DNA from: an uncultured beta proteobacterium
GTDB taxonomy: Bacteria > Pseudomonadota > Gammaproteobacteria > Burkholderiales > Burkholderiaceae_C
NCBI GenBank assembly: GCA_903938815.1
Contig: CAJAES010000112.1
Span: 1-36,929 of the forward strand
Direction of reading: 5' to 3'
DNA length: 36,929 bases
In this document: positions 1 through 8,890 of the stretch, piece after piece
Layout of the letters: each line of letters starts with the position of its first letter
Numbering within the stretch: the stretch's first letter is position 1
Made by a program: the position numbers and the translations under genes
Notes under the pieces: model-generated
The model's database searches: none
What the model saw: the letters and a program-made list of their open reading frames with translations, nothing else
What the model was told of the DNA's origin: nothing

Positions 1-617
<617 letters not shown>

Positions 618-642
618 GGTGTTCTCCTGGTCGCGCTGGCCG

Positions 643-1176
643 TCAGGCCGTCAACGCCACCTTCATCTGTTCCAGACGGGCCTTGACGGAGGTGTCCAGC
701 ACCTCGTCGCCGACAACGGCGCGAATGCCGCCGATCAGCTCGGGATGGATCTCGACGCGGGCATTGAGCTTGCGGCCGAAGCGCTTCTCGAGCGAGGCCA
801 CGACCTCGGCGAGTTGCGCGCCGTCGATCGCGTACGCACTTTCGATCACGGCGTCGGAGACGCCGCTGGTGCCGTTGACCAGCACCTGGTATTGCGCAGC
901 GATCTCGGGCAGCACGGTGAGGCGGCCGTTCTCGAGCACCGCATGCAGGAGGTTCTGCAATGCGGGGTTGAGCACGGTGCCCTGGCGCGCCAGCACGTCG
1001 GCGACGACGTTGAACACCAGTTCGCTGCCCACCTTGGGGTTGTCGGCGAACTGACGCAACTGCGCGTCGGACGACACGTCGGCCAGCGCGCTGAGCTGCG
1101 CGGCGGCGTCGGTGCCGGCGGCGGACCGGAACAAGGCCTCGGCGTACGGGCGGGCGATGGTGGCCAGCTCAGCCAT
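643..1176 (-). CDS. atpH: ATP synthase F1 subunit delta
   Basis: A 177-aa delta (OSCP-type) subunit that ties the F1 head to the peripheral stalk. The start MAELATIARPYAEALF is the usual delta opening, and the C-terminal part holds the conserved VEIHPELIGGIRAVVGDEVLD region. Length is normal for the family. It begins only 2 nt after the atpF stop and is followed after 25 nt by atpA, so it is co-transcribed and probably translationally coupled with atpF. Confidence 0.97.
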   Translation of the reverse strand: MAELATIARPYAEALFRSAAGTDAAAQLSALADVSSDAQLRQFADNPKVGSELVFNVVADVLARQGTVLNPALQNLLHAVLENGRLTVLPEIAAQYQVLVNGTSGVSDAVIESAYAIDGAQLAEVVASLEKRFGRKLNARVEIHPELIGGIRAVVGDEVLDTSVKARLEQMKVALTA

Positions 1177-1178
1177 GG

Positions 1179-1649
1179 TCAGAGTTCCGTCTTCAGGCGG
1201 GACAGCAGCTCGGCGTGCACCGCGGGGTTGACCTCGCGACGCAGGATCGCCTCGGCGCCCTTCACGGCCAGGCCAGCGACCTGCTCGCGCAGGGTCTCGC
1301 GTGCCTTCACGGCTTCCTGCTCGGCCTCGGCCTTGGCGGCGGCGATGATCTTGGCGCCTTCGTCGCTTGCACGCGACTTGGCTTCCTCGACCAGCTGCTG
1401 GGCCAGGCGCTCGGCATCGGCCAGACGCTTGGCGGCATCGTCGCGGGCAGCGGAAAGCTGCTGCTCGACGCGCTGGTTGGCGACCGCCAGATCGGACTTC
1501 GCCTTGTCGGCGGCCGACAGACCTTCGGCGATCTTCTTCGCACGCTCGTCCAGCGCCGCGGTCAGCGGCGGCCAGACAAAGCGCATCGTGAACCAGACCA
1601 GGATCGCGAAGACGATCATCTGGATGATCAGGGTGGCATTGATGCTCAC
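1179..1649 (-). CDS. atpF: ATP synthase F0 subunit b
   Basis: A 156-aa peripheral stalk subunit. Residues 4-26 form the single membrane anchor (MSINATLIIQMIVFAILVWF), followed by a long charged, alanine-rich helix that dimerises as a coiled coil. The start codon is GTG (position 1649); the length of 156 matches E. coli AtpF. Its gene ends 2 nt before atpH. The 71-nt gap to atpE upstream is the widest gap between visible F0/F1 structural genes, but no terminator is visible in it. Confidence 0.96.
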   Translation of the reverse strand: MSINATLIIQMIVFAILVWFTMRFVWPPLTAALDERAKKIAEGLSAADKAKSDLAVANQRVEQQLSAARDDAAKRLADAERLAQQLVEEAKSRASDEGAKIIAAAKAEAEQEAVKARETLREQVAGLAVKGAEAILRREVNPAVHAELLSRLKTEL

Positions 1650-1720
1650 GGCTATAGCCTCGTCATGGGGTGATCAGAGGCGCGCCACTGGCGAACGCCC
1701 CGCTTTCCAACCGCGAAGAA

Positions 1721-1984
1721 TTACTTCGGCAGGTTGGCGATCTGCGCCAGGAACGGGTTGGCCGTGGCGAACCACAGGGCGATACCGGTACCGATGATGA
1801 AGGCGGCGTCGATCAGGCCGGCCAGCAGGAACATCTTGGTCTGCAGTTCGCCCATCAGCTCGGGCTGGCGCGCGGCCGCCTCAAGGTACTTGCTGCCCAT
1901 GATGCCGATGCCGATACAAGCGCCGACAGCGCCGAGACCGATGATCAGGCCGGCGGCCAGGGCGACGAAGCTGATGACTTCCAT
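1721..1984 (-). CDS. atpE: ATP synthase F0 subunit c
   Basis: An 87-aa proteolipid that forms the rotor ring. Two membrane helices are separated by the polar loop (AARQPEL). The ion-carrying acid is the aspartate in helix 2 (GLIDAAF), and the helix lacks the Gln/Glu/Ser-Thr pattern of sodium-type rings, so proton coupling is expected. The small Gly/Ala-rich first helix (AAGLIIGLGAVGACIGIGI) is typical. It lies between atpB and atpF in the usual order. Confidence 0.98.
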   Translation of the reverse strand: MEVISFVALAAGLIIGLGAVGACIGIGIMGSKYLEAAARQPELMGELQTKMFLLAGLIDAAFIIGTGIALWFATANPFLAQIANLPK

Positions 1985-2039
1985 GGAATGCTCCTAATTG
2001 GACTGGTTTGAGAAAAGGAAAGGGAAAACGGGAACGGAA

Positions 2040-2891
2040 TCAGTGCGCGTCGTGGGCCTGGCCCACGTACACGAGGGTCAGCATCATGAACACGAACGCC
2101 TGCAGCGTGATGATCAGGATGTGGAAGATCGCCCAGACGCTGCCGGCGATGATGTGGCCGATGGCCAGCGCGATACCGGTGGCGGACAGGGTCCACGCGC
2201 CGCCCATCAGGGCGATCAGCATGAAGATCAGTTCGCCGGCGTACATGTTGCCGAACAGCCGCATGCCGTGCGAGACGGTCTTGGCCACGAACTCGATCAT
2301 CTGCATCGTGAAGTTCACGGGGTACAGGTAGAACTTGTCGCCGAAGGGCGCCGAGAAGAGCTCGTGCACCCAGCCGCCGAAGCCCTTGATCTTGATGTTG
2401 TAGAACAGGCAGATCAGCAGGACCGACAGCGACAGGCCCATCGTGACGGACAGGTCGGCCGTGGGGACCACGCGCATGTAGTCCTTGGCACCCATCGCCG
2501 GGCCGGCCACGTGCCAGATCGCGGGCAGCAGATCGACCGGGAGCAGGTCCATCGCGTTCATCATGAAGATCCAGACGAACACGGTCAGGGCCAGCGGCGC
2601 GACCAGCTTGCGGCTGGTGGCGTTGTGCACGATGCCCTTGGCCTGGGTGTCGACCATCTCGACCAGCAGTTCGACGAACGCCTGGAAGCGCCCGGGCACG
2701 CCCGAGGTGGCCTTCGCGGCGGCGCGGTACAGCACGAAGCAACTGACCACGCCCAGCAGCGTGGCCCAGAAGATGGAATCGAGGTTGAACACCGAGAAGT
2801 CGACGACAGCCGTCTGCTTCTGGTTCTGCAGATGCTGCAGGTGGTGGACGATGTACTCGCCAGCGGTGGGCGCGCTACCTTCGGCTGCCAT
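2040..2891 (-). CDS. atpB: ATP synthase F0 subunit a
   Basis: A 283-aa integral membrane stator subunit that forms the two proton half-channels next to the c-ring. The essential arginine lies in the conserved HGMRLFGNMYAGE segment, and five to six hydrophobic helices can be seen. The N-terminus (MAAEGSAPTAGEYIVHHLQHLQ) is the soluble leader usual in Burkholderiales. It follows atpI after 42 nt and precedes atpE by 55 nt. Confidence 0.97.
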   Translation of the reverse strand: MAAEGSAPTAGEYIVHHLQHLQNQKQTAVVDFSVFNLDSIFWATLLGVVSCFVLYRAAAKATSGVPGRFQAFVELLVEMVDTQAKGIVHNATSRKLVAPLALTVFVWIFMMNAMDLLPVDLLPAIWHVAGPAMGAKDYMRVVPTADLSVTMGLSLSVLLICLFYNIKIKGFGGWVHELFSAPFGDKFYLYPVNFTMQMIEFVAKTVSHGMRLFGNMYAGELIFMLIALMGGAWTLSATGIALAIGHIIAGSVWAIFHILIITLQAFVFMMLTLVYVGQAHDAH

Positions 2892-2933
2892 GTTTGAAGT
2901 CCCGTCCAGTTCGCTCTGAGGCTCGTTGTTTTC

Positions 2934-3422
2934 TTACCGGCCGCGCCACAACAGCGCGATCCAGTACACCTTCATGCACAGCACCAGGCCCGCCAGCAAT
3001 GCCGGCCAGCTCAGGGGCTGCACAAGTTTCGGGGCCAGCAGAAGCATGGCCACCGAAACCCCGATCTTCACCATTTCCCACGACATGAAGCTGACAGCGC
3101 TGACGCCGGGCGACATGCCGGAGAGCCGGCTGGTCATGCCGCGCGCCATCAAGGCACCCGGCACCACCACCGTGGCGGCGCCATAGAGCACCGACCACAT
3201 GATTCCCATGCTGCTGAACACCAGCCCGATCAGAGCCGACGACAGCACACCCACCAGGACCTGCGCGCCAATGACCCGCCACGGATTGAGTGACGGCTCC
3301 TTGGCACGCAGTGCCTGTGCTTCTTCCCGGGTCAACGGGTGGAAGCTCCTTGCTGCCGGGTCCTCGACTTCGTCAACCCAGGGATCGGGGCGCCCGTTCA
3401 GTGGCGGCGGGCGTACCGGCAT
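2934..3422 (-). CDS. atpI: ATP synthase subunit I (AtpI-like accessory protein)
   Basis: A 162-aa protein with a charged, proline-rich N-terminal 50 residues followed by four hydrophobic segments, the ATP synthase I / AtpI pattern. In other bacteria AtpI helps assemble the c-ring. It is the first gene of the atp operon, and a strong -10 box (TATAAT on the minus strand) lies about 37 nt upstream of its ATG. The family is poorly conserved, so the call rests partly on position and topology. Confidence 0.85.
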   Translation of the reverse strand: MPVRPPPLNGRPDPWVDEVEDPAARSFHPLTREEAQALRAKEPSLNPWRVIGAQVLVGVLSSALIGLVFSSMGIMWSVLYGAATVVVPGALMARGMTSRLSGMSPGVSAVSFMSWEMVKIGVSVAMLLLAPKLVQPLSWPALLAGLVLCMKVYWIALLWRGR

Positions 3423-3458
3423 GGGTCAGGTCTCGGTCGTGAGCAGCAAAGCCTCGGA

Positions 3459-3486
3459 ATTATAGGGGCAAACCCGCTACGGTCCA
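3459..3486 (-). promoter_or_regulatory. Probable sigma-70 promoter of the atp operon
   Basis: On the minus strand a perfect TATAAT (3464 to 3459) follows TGGACC (3486 to 3481) with a 16-nt spacer. Predicted transcription start is near 3451, giving a leader of about 30 nt before atpI. The -35 matches TTGACA at only four of six positions. The perfect AT-rich hexamer stands out in this GC-rich sequence. Confidence 0.65.
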
Positions 3487-3619
3487 CCTTGACCCTGCAA
3501 CGGCACCGGAATGGGGCTGCGAACGCCCCGATACGGTGGCACTGCCGACGATCGGCGAAACTTCGCGATTGCCGCGCCGCGGCATGGAACCACCGTCTCG
3601 CCGTCCGCTCTGACCGCCC

Positions 3620-5719
3620 ATGCGCCTGCTCTCACTGATCGCCCTCTACGGCGCCTGCCTGCCCGCCCTTGCCGCAGCCCAGGGCGCCGTCGTCACCACG
3701 CCGCAGGTTCGCGCCGAACTGGTGGCGCACGCTCCGCAGGGCGTGGGCGCCGGCAAGCCGCTGAGCCTGGCGCTGCGCATCCAGCATCAGCCGCACTGGC
3801 ATACCTACTGGAAGAACCCCGGCGATTCCGGCCTGCCGACCCTGATGGAGTGGCAACTGCCCGCCGGCGTGAGCGCGGGCGAGATCCAGTGGCCCACGCC
3901 GAAGAAGCTGCCGCTCGGCCCGCTGGTGAACTACGGCTACGAAGGCATGCTGGTGCTGCCCGTGTCGGTGACGGTGCCCGCCGGCTTCCAGGGCGACAGC
4001 CTCGCCGTGAAGCTGCGCGCCGAGTGGCTGGTCTGCAAGGACGTGTGCATTCCGGAATCGGGCGAATTCGATCTGGCGGTGCCGGTGAACGCGGCCACCG
4101 CCGCCCACGCCGCGGATTTCGCGGCAGCGCGCGAGGCCGCGCCGGTGGCGCTGCCGGGCGTGCAGGGTCGGGCCGAGGTGCAGGGTTCGTCTCTGGTGCT
4201 CAAGCTGTCCGGCCTGCCCACCGCCTGGCAGGGCCGCGAGATCGCGTTCTTTCCCGAAACCGCAGGCGTGATCCAGAACGCCGCCAAGCCCGCCGCCCGC
4301 TGGAACGGCGCGGACTGGACCGCTGAGGTTCCCCTGGACCCGCAGCGCAGCGCCAGCCCCGAATCGATGCCGGCAGTCTTCACCGTGCCTGGCGAGATCG
4401 CGGGCGCGCAACTTTCTCTGCTGGTCACCGGCGCCTGGCCGGCCGTCAGTGCGCCGGCCCCGCTGGCGCCCGATGCCCTGCCGGTGGTCACCGACACGCC
4501 GCCGATCGGGCTGCCGCTGGCAATCGCCTTCGCGCTGGTGGGCGGTCTGCTGCTGAACCTGATGCCCTGCGTGTTCCCGGTGCTTTCGCTGAAGGTGCTC
4601 GGCTTTGCCGGACACGCGCACGACCGCCGCGCGCTGCTCGCCGGGGGCCTGGCCTATACGGTGGGCGTGGTGCTTTCCTTCGTGGCGCTGGCGGGGCTGC
4701 TGCTGGCCCTGCGCGCAGGTGGCGAGCAGCTGGGCTGGGGCTTCCAGCTGCAGTCGCCCGTGGTCGTGGCCGGGCTCGCGGCGCTCTTCACGCTGATCGG
4801 CCTGAACCTGGCGGGGCTGTTCGAGGTGGGCAGCCTGCTGCCCGACCGGCTGGCCACGGCCCAGATGCGCCATCCGCTGCTCGACTCCGGCCTCACCGGC
4901 GTGCTGGCCGTGGCCATCGCGGCCCCTTGCACGGCGCCGTTCATGGGCGCGTCGCTGGGTTTCGCCGTCACGCTGCCGGCCGCGCAGGCGCTGACCGTGT
5001 TCGCCGCGCTCGGCCTCGGCATGGCGCTGCCGTATCTCGCGGCCAGCGCCTTCCCGGCCGTGGCGCGCGCCCTGCCCCGGCCAGGCGCCTGGATGGCGAC
5101 CTTCAAGACGCTGATGGCCTTCCCGATGTTCGCCACGGTCGTGTGGCTGGTCTGGGTGCTGGGCCAGCAGGTGGGCATCGACGGCGCCACGGCGCTGCTC
5201 GGCAGCCTGGTGGTCTTGTCGTTCGCGGCCTGGGCCCTGGGTGCGCCCAGCCACACGCGGCGCGTTCGCGGCGTTCTGGGCGGCCTGGCCGTGGTGCTGC
5301 TGGGCCTGTCGCTGGCCTGGGTGGGCCCGGCCCTGCGCGCCGAGCCCCCGGCCGGGGCCGGGGCGTCGCAGCCGGGGTCGGCGTGGCAGAGCTGGTCGGC
5401 TGAACGCGTGGCCGAAGGCGTCGCGGCCGGGCGGCCGGTCTTCGTGGATTTCACCGCAGCCTGGTGCGTGACCTGCCAGTACAACAAGCGCACCACGCTG
5501 GCCGATGCCGCCGTGGTGGCGGATTTCTCGGCGAAGAACGTGCTGCTGCTGCGCGCCGACTGGACACGACGCGACGCGGCCATCACCGCCGAGCTCACGC
5601 GCCTGGGCCGAAGCGGCGTGCCGGTGTATGCCGTCTATGCCCCTGGCGCCGCAGGGCCGAAGCTTCTGAGCGAAATTCTCACGGTCGACGAAGTCCGCGG
5701 CGCGTTCGCCGCCCCCTGA
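3620..5719 (+). CDS. DsbD/ScsB-type thiol:disulfide interchange protein (membrane electron transporter)
   Basis: A 699-aa protein that passes electrons from cytoplasmic thioredoxin across the inner membrane to periplasmic thiol proteins. It has a signal peptide (about 1-20), an N-terminal DsbD-alpha-like periplasmic domain with a cysteine pair at about 139 and 143, then eight hydrophobic segments (about 290-570) with the buried redox cysteines at 317 (LMPCVFPVLS) and 437 (AAPCTAPFMG). A C-terminal periplasmic thioredoxin-like domain carries WCVTC (cysteines about 616 and 619). The large N-terminal domain resembles the ScsB subgroup rather than enteric DsbD. The next gene, 16 nt downstream, encodes a secreted peroxiredoxin-like protein and is a likely substrate. 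No strong RBS is seen before the ATG. Confidence 0.9.
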   Translation: MRLLSLIALYGACLPALAAAQGAVVTTPQVRAELVAHAPQGVGAGKPLSLALRIQHQPHWHTYWKNPGDSGLPTLMEWQLPAGVSAGEIQWPTPKKLPLGPLVNYGYEGMLVLPVSVTVPAGFQGDSLAVKLRAEWLVCKDVCIPESGEFDLAVPVNAATAAHAADFAAAREAAPVALPGVQGRAEVQGSSLVLKLSGLPTAWQGREIAFFPETAGVIQNAAKPAARWNGADWTAEVPLDPQRSASPESMPAVFTVPGEIAGAQLSLLVTGAWPAVSAPAPLAPDALPVVTDTPPIGLPLAIAFALVGGLLLNLMPCVFPVLSLKVLGFAGHAHDRRALLAGGLAYTVGVVLSFVALAGLLLALRAGGEQLGWGFQLQSPVVVAGLAALFTLIGLNLAGLFEVGSLLPDRLATAQMRHPLLDSGLTGVLAVAIAAPCTAPFMGASLGFAVTLPAAQALTVFAALGLGMALPYLAASAFPAVARALPRPGAWMATFKTLMAFPMFATVVWLVWVLGQQVGIDGATALLGSLVVLSFAAWALGAPSHTRRVRGVLGGLAVVLLGLSLAWVGPALRAEPPAGAGASQPGSAWQSWSAERVAEGVAAGRPVFVDFTAAWCVTCQYNKRTTLADAAVVADFSAKNVLLLRADWTRRDAAITAELTRLGRSGVPVYAVYAPGAAGPKLLSEILTVDEVRGAFAAP

Positions 5720-5735
5720 ATCCGAAGGAACCGCG

Positions 5736-6362
5736 ATGAAGCACGCGATCACGACCCTGGCGCTGGCGGCCTGCACCCTGCTCACGACCGTCTCCACGAG
5801 TGCGATGGCGAGCGCCGTCGTCGGCCAGCCCGCGCCTGCCTTCAGCGCGACCGACACCGCGGGCCGTACCGTGAGCCTGGCGGACTTCAAGGGCAGGCAC
5901 GTGGTGCTGGAATGGGTGAACCCGGGCTGCCCGTACGTGCGCAAGCACTACGGCGCGCAGAACATGCAGGCCACGCAGAAGGCCGCCACCGGCAAGGGCG
6001 CGGTCTGGCTGACGGTGAGCTCCACCGCGCCCGAGCACGGCGACTACATGGCGCCCGCCCGACTGGCCGGCTGGATGAAGGAGCAGGGCGCCGCTGCCAC
6101 GGCCACGCTGATGGACGACGACGGCCGGCTCGGCCGCGCCTATGGCGCGCGCACCACGCCCCACATGTACGTGATCGACCCCCAGGGCAGGCTGGTCTAT
6201 GCCGGCGCCATCGACAGCAAGCCCAGCGCCAACCCGGCCGACATCCCGGGCGCCACGAACCACGTGACCCAGGCGCTCGCCGACGCGATGGCCGGCAAGC
6301 CGGTGGGTACGCCCGCCACGCGCGCCTACGGCTGCACGGTCAAGTACGCGAACGCGGGCTGA
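5736..6362 (+). CDS. Periplasmic peroxiredoxin/thioredoxin-like protein (PRX_like1 group)
   Basis: A 208-aa redoxin-fold protein with a signal peptide ending near ASA (about residue 26). The reactive cysteine is C65 in NPGCPYVRKHY, typical of the AhpC/TSA PRX_like1 group, which lacks a CxxC. A second cysteine, C200, lies in the tail (AYGCTVKY) and could act as the resolving residue. AAGGAA precedes the ATG. Its place directly behind a ScsB/DsbD-type transporter fits a periplasmic peroxide- or disulfide-reducing pair, as described for ScsB and its peroxiredoxin partner in Caulobacter; the substrate here is inferred. Confidence 0.8.
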   Translation: MKHAITTLALAACTLLTTVSTSAMASAVVGQPAPAFSATDTAGRTVSLADFKGRHVVLEWVNPGCPYVRKHYGAQNMQATQKAATGKGAVWLTVSSTAPEHGDYMAPARLAGWMKEQGAAATATLMDDDGRLGRAYGARTTPHMYVIDPQGRLVYAGAIDSKPSANPADIPGATNHVTQALADAMAGKPVGTPATRAYGCTVKYANAG

Positions 6363-6401
6363 GGCCCGGGGCCAGCACCGGAGCGTGCCGACGGCGGGAG
6401 C

Positions 6402-8003
6402 TCAGGGCAACTCGCCGTAGCGGGCCGCCAGCGCCTTGAACGCTGCCGCCGACGCAGCGGCGTCGAAGCCCGGGCCCAGTTCCTCGGCCAGGATCCCGGC
6501 CACGGCATCGGCCTGGCGCGCAGCCTCGGCGGCATCGAGGAACAGCAGGCGGCAACGCCGCGCCAGCACGTCCTCGACGCTCGCGGCCAGCTCGTAGCGC
6601 GCCGCGAAGCGCACCATCGCCTCGCTGAGCGCGGGCTGGTCCGATTCGGCGTCGCGCCAGAGCCAGTGCGCCGCACCGGGCAGCGTGTGCAGCGTGGCCG
6701 CCTCGCTGCCGTAGAGATGCTCGCCCGGCGCGTCGCCGATGGAACGCCCGGGCGCCGCGCCGAGCAGCGACAGGCGGTCGGTGATGCCGCCCGGGCGCGC
6801 GGGCAGCAGGCCCCGCGCCATGCAACGCGTGAGAACGTCCTCGGCCATCGCGCGGTAGGTGGTCCACTTGCCGCCCGTGACGGTGACCAGGCCCGAACGG
6901 CCGATCAGCACCGTGTGCTCGCGCGAGAGCGCCTTGGTGTCTGCACCGTCCTCGGCCTGCGGCTTCACGAGCGGCCGCATGCCCACCCAGACCGAGCGGA
7001 CGTCCTCGCGGCGGGGCGCGCGGGCCAGGTAGCGCGCGGCCTCGCCGAGGATGAACTCCACCTCCTCGTGCAGGGGAGCCGGCTCATGCATCACGGCGTC
7101 ACGCGGGGTGTCGGTGGTGCCGAGGATGGTCTTGCCCAGCCAGGGCACGGCGAACAGCACGCGGCCGTCGCGCGTCTTGGGAACCAGCAAGGCGTGCCCG
7201 CCGGGCCAGAACGCGCGGTCGACGACCAGGTGCACGCCCTGGCTCGGCGCCACCATCGGCGGGCAGTGCGGCGCGTCGGCGTCGCGGTCCATGTCGCGCA
7301 GTGCATCGACCCAGATGCCGGCGGCATTGACGACGCAGCGGGCGCGCACGGCATGCACGCTGCCCGTGAGGGCGTCGCGCACCGTGAGGCCGCGCACCAG
7401 GCAGCGTTCGCGGTCCAGGCCGGTCACGCGGGCATGGTTCAGCACCAGCGCACCGCGCGATGCCGCGGTGCGGGCCAGCAGCACGGCAAGCCGCGCATCG
7501 TCGAACTGGCCATCCCAGTACTTGACGCCGCCCGACAGGCCCCGCGCCATCACGTTGGGCAGCAGCGCCTGGGTCTGCCTGGACGACAGGAACTCGGTGG
7601 CGCCGAGCGTGCGGTTGCCGGCGAGCAGGTCGTACGCCTTCAGGCCCATGCCGTAGAAGCCGCTTTCCCACCACTGGTAGCCGGGCATCACGAAGGGCAG
7701 GCGGTTGGCCAGGTGCGGCGCGTTGGCCAGCACCGAAGCGCGCTCGTGCAGCGCCTCGCGCACGAGGCCGATGTCGCCCTGGGCCAGGTAGCGCACGCCG
7801 CCGTGCAGCAGCTTGGTGGCGCGCGACGAGGTGCCCTTGGCGAAGTCCTCCCCCTCGAACAGCGCGACGCTGAAGCCGCGCGCCGCGGCGTCCAGCGCCA
7901 GGCCGCAGCCGGTGGCGCCGCCGCCCACGATGGCGAGGTCGAATTCCGCGCCGGTGTCCAGCCGCGCCCACAGCGCGGCGCGGTCGAGCGGACCCCCTTT
8001 CAT
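6402..8003 (-). CDS. glpD: Aerobic glycerol-3-phosphate dehydrogenase (FAD)
   Basis: A 533-aa membrane-associated flavoenzyme that oxidises sn-glycerol-3-phosphate to dihydroxyacetone phosphate and feeds the quinone pool. The FAD-binding GGGATG motif is at residues 27-32, followed by the family motif GTSSRATKLLHGGVRYL. A C-terminal DAO_C domain with VTVTGGKWTTYRAMAEDV is present. The ATG at 8003 overlaps the stop of the SMP-30 gene as ATGA. The frame stays open upstream for another 269 codons, but that stretch has no FAD-protein character and lies over the SMP-30 gene, so I chose the ATG at 8003. Convergent with the redoxin gene; no terminator is evident between them. Confidence 0.95.
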   Translation of the reverse strand: MKGGPLDRAALWARLDTGAEFDLAIVGGGATGCGLALDAAARGFSVALFEGEDFAKGTSSRATKLLHGGVRYLAQGDIGLVREALHERASVLANAPHLANRLPFVMPGYQWWESGFYGMGLKAYDLLAGNRTLGATEFLSSRQTQALLPNVMARGLSGGVKYWDGQFDDARLAVLLARTAASRGALVLNHARVTGLDRERCLVRGLTVRDALTGSVHAVRARCVVNAAGIWVDALRDMDRDADAPHCPPMVAPSQGVHLVVDRAFWPGGHALLVPKTRDGRVLFAVPWLGKTILGTTDTPRDAVMHEPAPLHEEVEFILGEAARYLARAPRREDVRSVWVGMRPLVKPQAEDGADTKALSREHTVLIGRSGLVTVTGGKWTTYRAMAEDVLTRCMARGLLPARPGGITDRLSLLGAAPGRSIGDAPGEHLYGSEAATLHTLPGAAHWLWRDAESDQPALSEAMVRFAARYELAASVEDVLARRCRLLFLDAAEAARQADAVAGILAEELGPGFDAAASAAAFKALAARYGELP

Positions 8004-8890
8004 GGCCGCGCGAAGTTCACGGGCAGCCCGGGCACATCCACGCGCAGCGTCAGCACGCAGCCCGCCAGCGGCTGCGCATCGAGCTCCGCAGGGGGCCGGT
8101 TCTCGCGCGCCGTGGTGATGAACAGCGTGCGCAGGTCGGGCCCGCCGAAGCAGGGCATGGTGGGGCAGCGCACCGGCAGGGCCAGTTCCTGCAGCAGCGT
8201 GCCGTCGGGCGCCAGGCGCAGCAGCCGCTGCCCCTCGAACATCGCGACCCAGTAGGCGCCGTCGCGGTCCACCGCGGCGCCGTCGGGGCGGCCGCCGTAG
8301 GTGGCGAGGTCCTGCCCGTCGGTCTTGAGCGGGAACTGCGCGAAGACGCGTCCGCGCGTGAGCGTGCCTTCGGCGGTGTCGAAGTCGAAGGCTCGCACCG
8401 TGTGGGCCTTGGTGTCGGCCCAGTACAGCGTGCGGCCGTCGGGGCTCCAGGCCAGGCCGTTGCTGACGGTGACGTCGCCGGCGATGCGTTCCAGCTTGCG
8501 CGCGGCCCAGCGGTAGAGCGCGGCGCTGGCCGAGGTGCGCGGCTCGAAGATCGTGCCGCTCCAGAAGCGGCCCTGCGGGTCGGCCTTGCCGTCGTTGAAA
8601 CGCTCCTGCCGCACGTCGTAGGGCGGCGCGGCCAGCCGCTCGCGGGTGCCTGCGGAGGTGTCGAAGCGCCACAGGCCGTCGCGCATGGCCAGCAGCAGGC
8701 CCCCGCCCAGCAGGGGCGCGCAGCAGGCCGGCTCGGTGTCGAACTCCCAGTGGCTGTGCGCGGCGCTGGCCGGGTGCCAGCGGTTCAGGCGCCGGCCCGG
8801 GATGTCGCACCAGTAGAGCGCCGCCTCGTCGGGATGCCAGAACGGCGATTCGCCGAGCAGCGAGGCGGGAACGGGCAGTGCTTGGATCAA
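8000..8890 (-). CDS. SMP-30/gluconolactonase family protein
   Basis: A 296-aa six-bladed propeller lactonase-like protein, probably hydrolysing a sugar lactone. The metal ligands of the family are present: E14 (GESPFW), N144 (SNGLAWSPDG) and D203 (RPDGAAVD), along with the RFNDGK and DPQGRFW signatures around residues 97-110. No ATG fits. The TTG at 8890 starts exactly at the family N-terminus and overlaps the stop of the upstream epimerase gene, so translational coupling is likely. The gene ends in an ATGA overlap with glpD. The sugar specificity cannot be told from sequence. Confidence 0.87.
   Translation of the reverse strand: MIQALPVPASLLGESPFWHPDEAALYWCDIPGRRLNRWHPASAAHSHWEFDTEPACCAPLLGGGLLLAMRDGLWRFDTSAGTRERLAAPPYDVRQERFNDGKADPQGRFWSGTIFEPRTSASAALYRWAARKLERIAGDVTVSNGLAWSPDGRTLYWADTKAHTVRAFDFDTAEGTLTRGRVFAQFPLKTDGQDLATYGGRPDGAAVDRDGAYWVAMFEGQRLLRLAPDGTLLQELALPVRCPTMPCFGGPDLRTLFITTARENRPPAELDAQPLAGCVLTLRVDVPGLPVNFARP

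Noticed and set aside
3632..5944. A 770-codon open frame on the strand opposite the DsbD/ScsB gene
   Set aside because: It is Arg/His/Gly-rich with no recognisable domain and mirrors the GC-rich third positions of the real gene; such long antisense frames are common in high-GC DNA.
6402..8810. An 802-codon form of glpD
   Set aside because: The extra N-terminal part overlaps the well-conserved SMP-30 gene; the ATG at 8003 with ATGA overlap gives the normal GlpD length.
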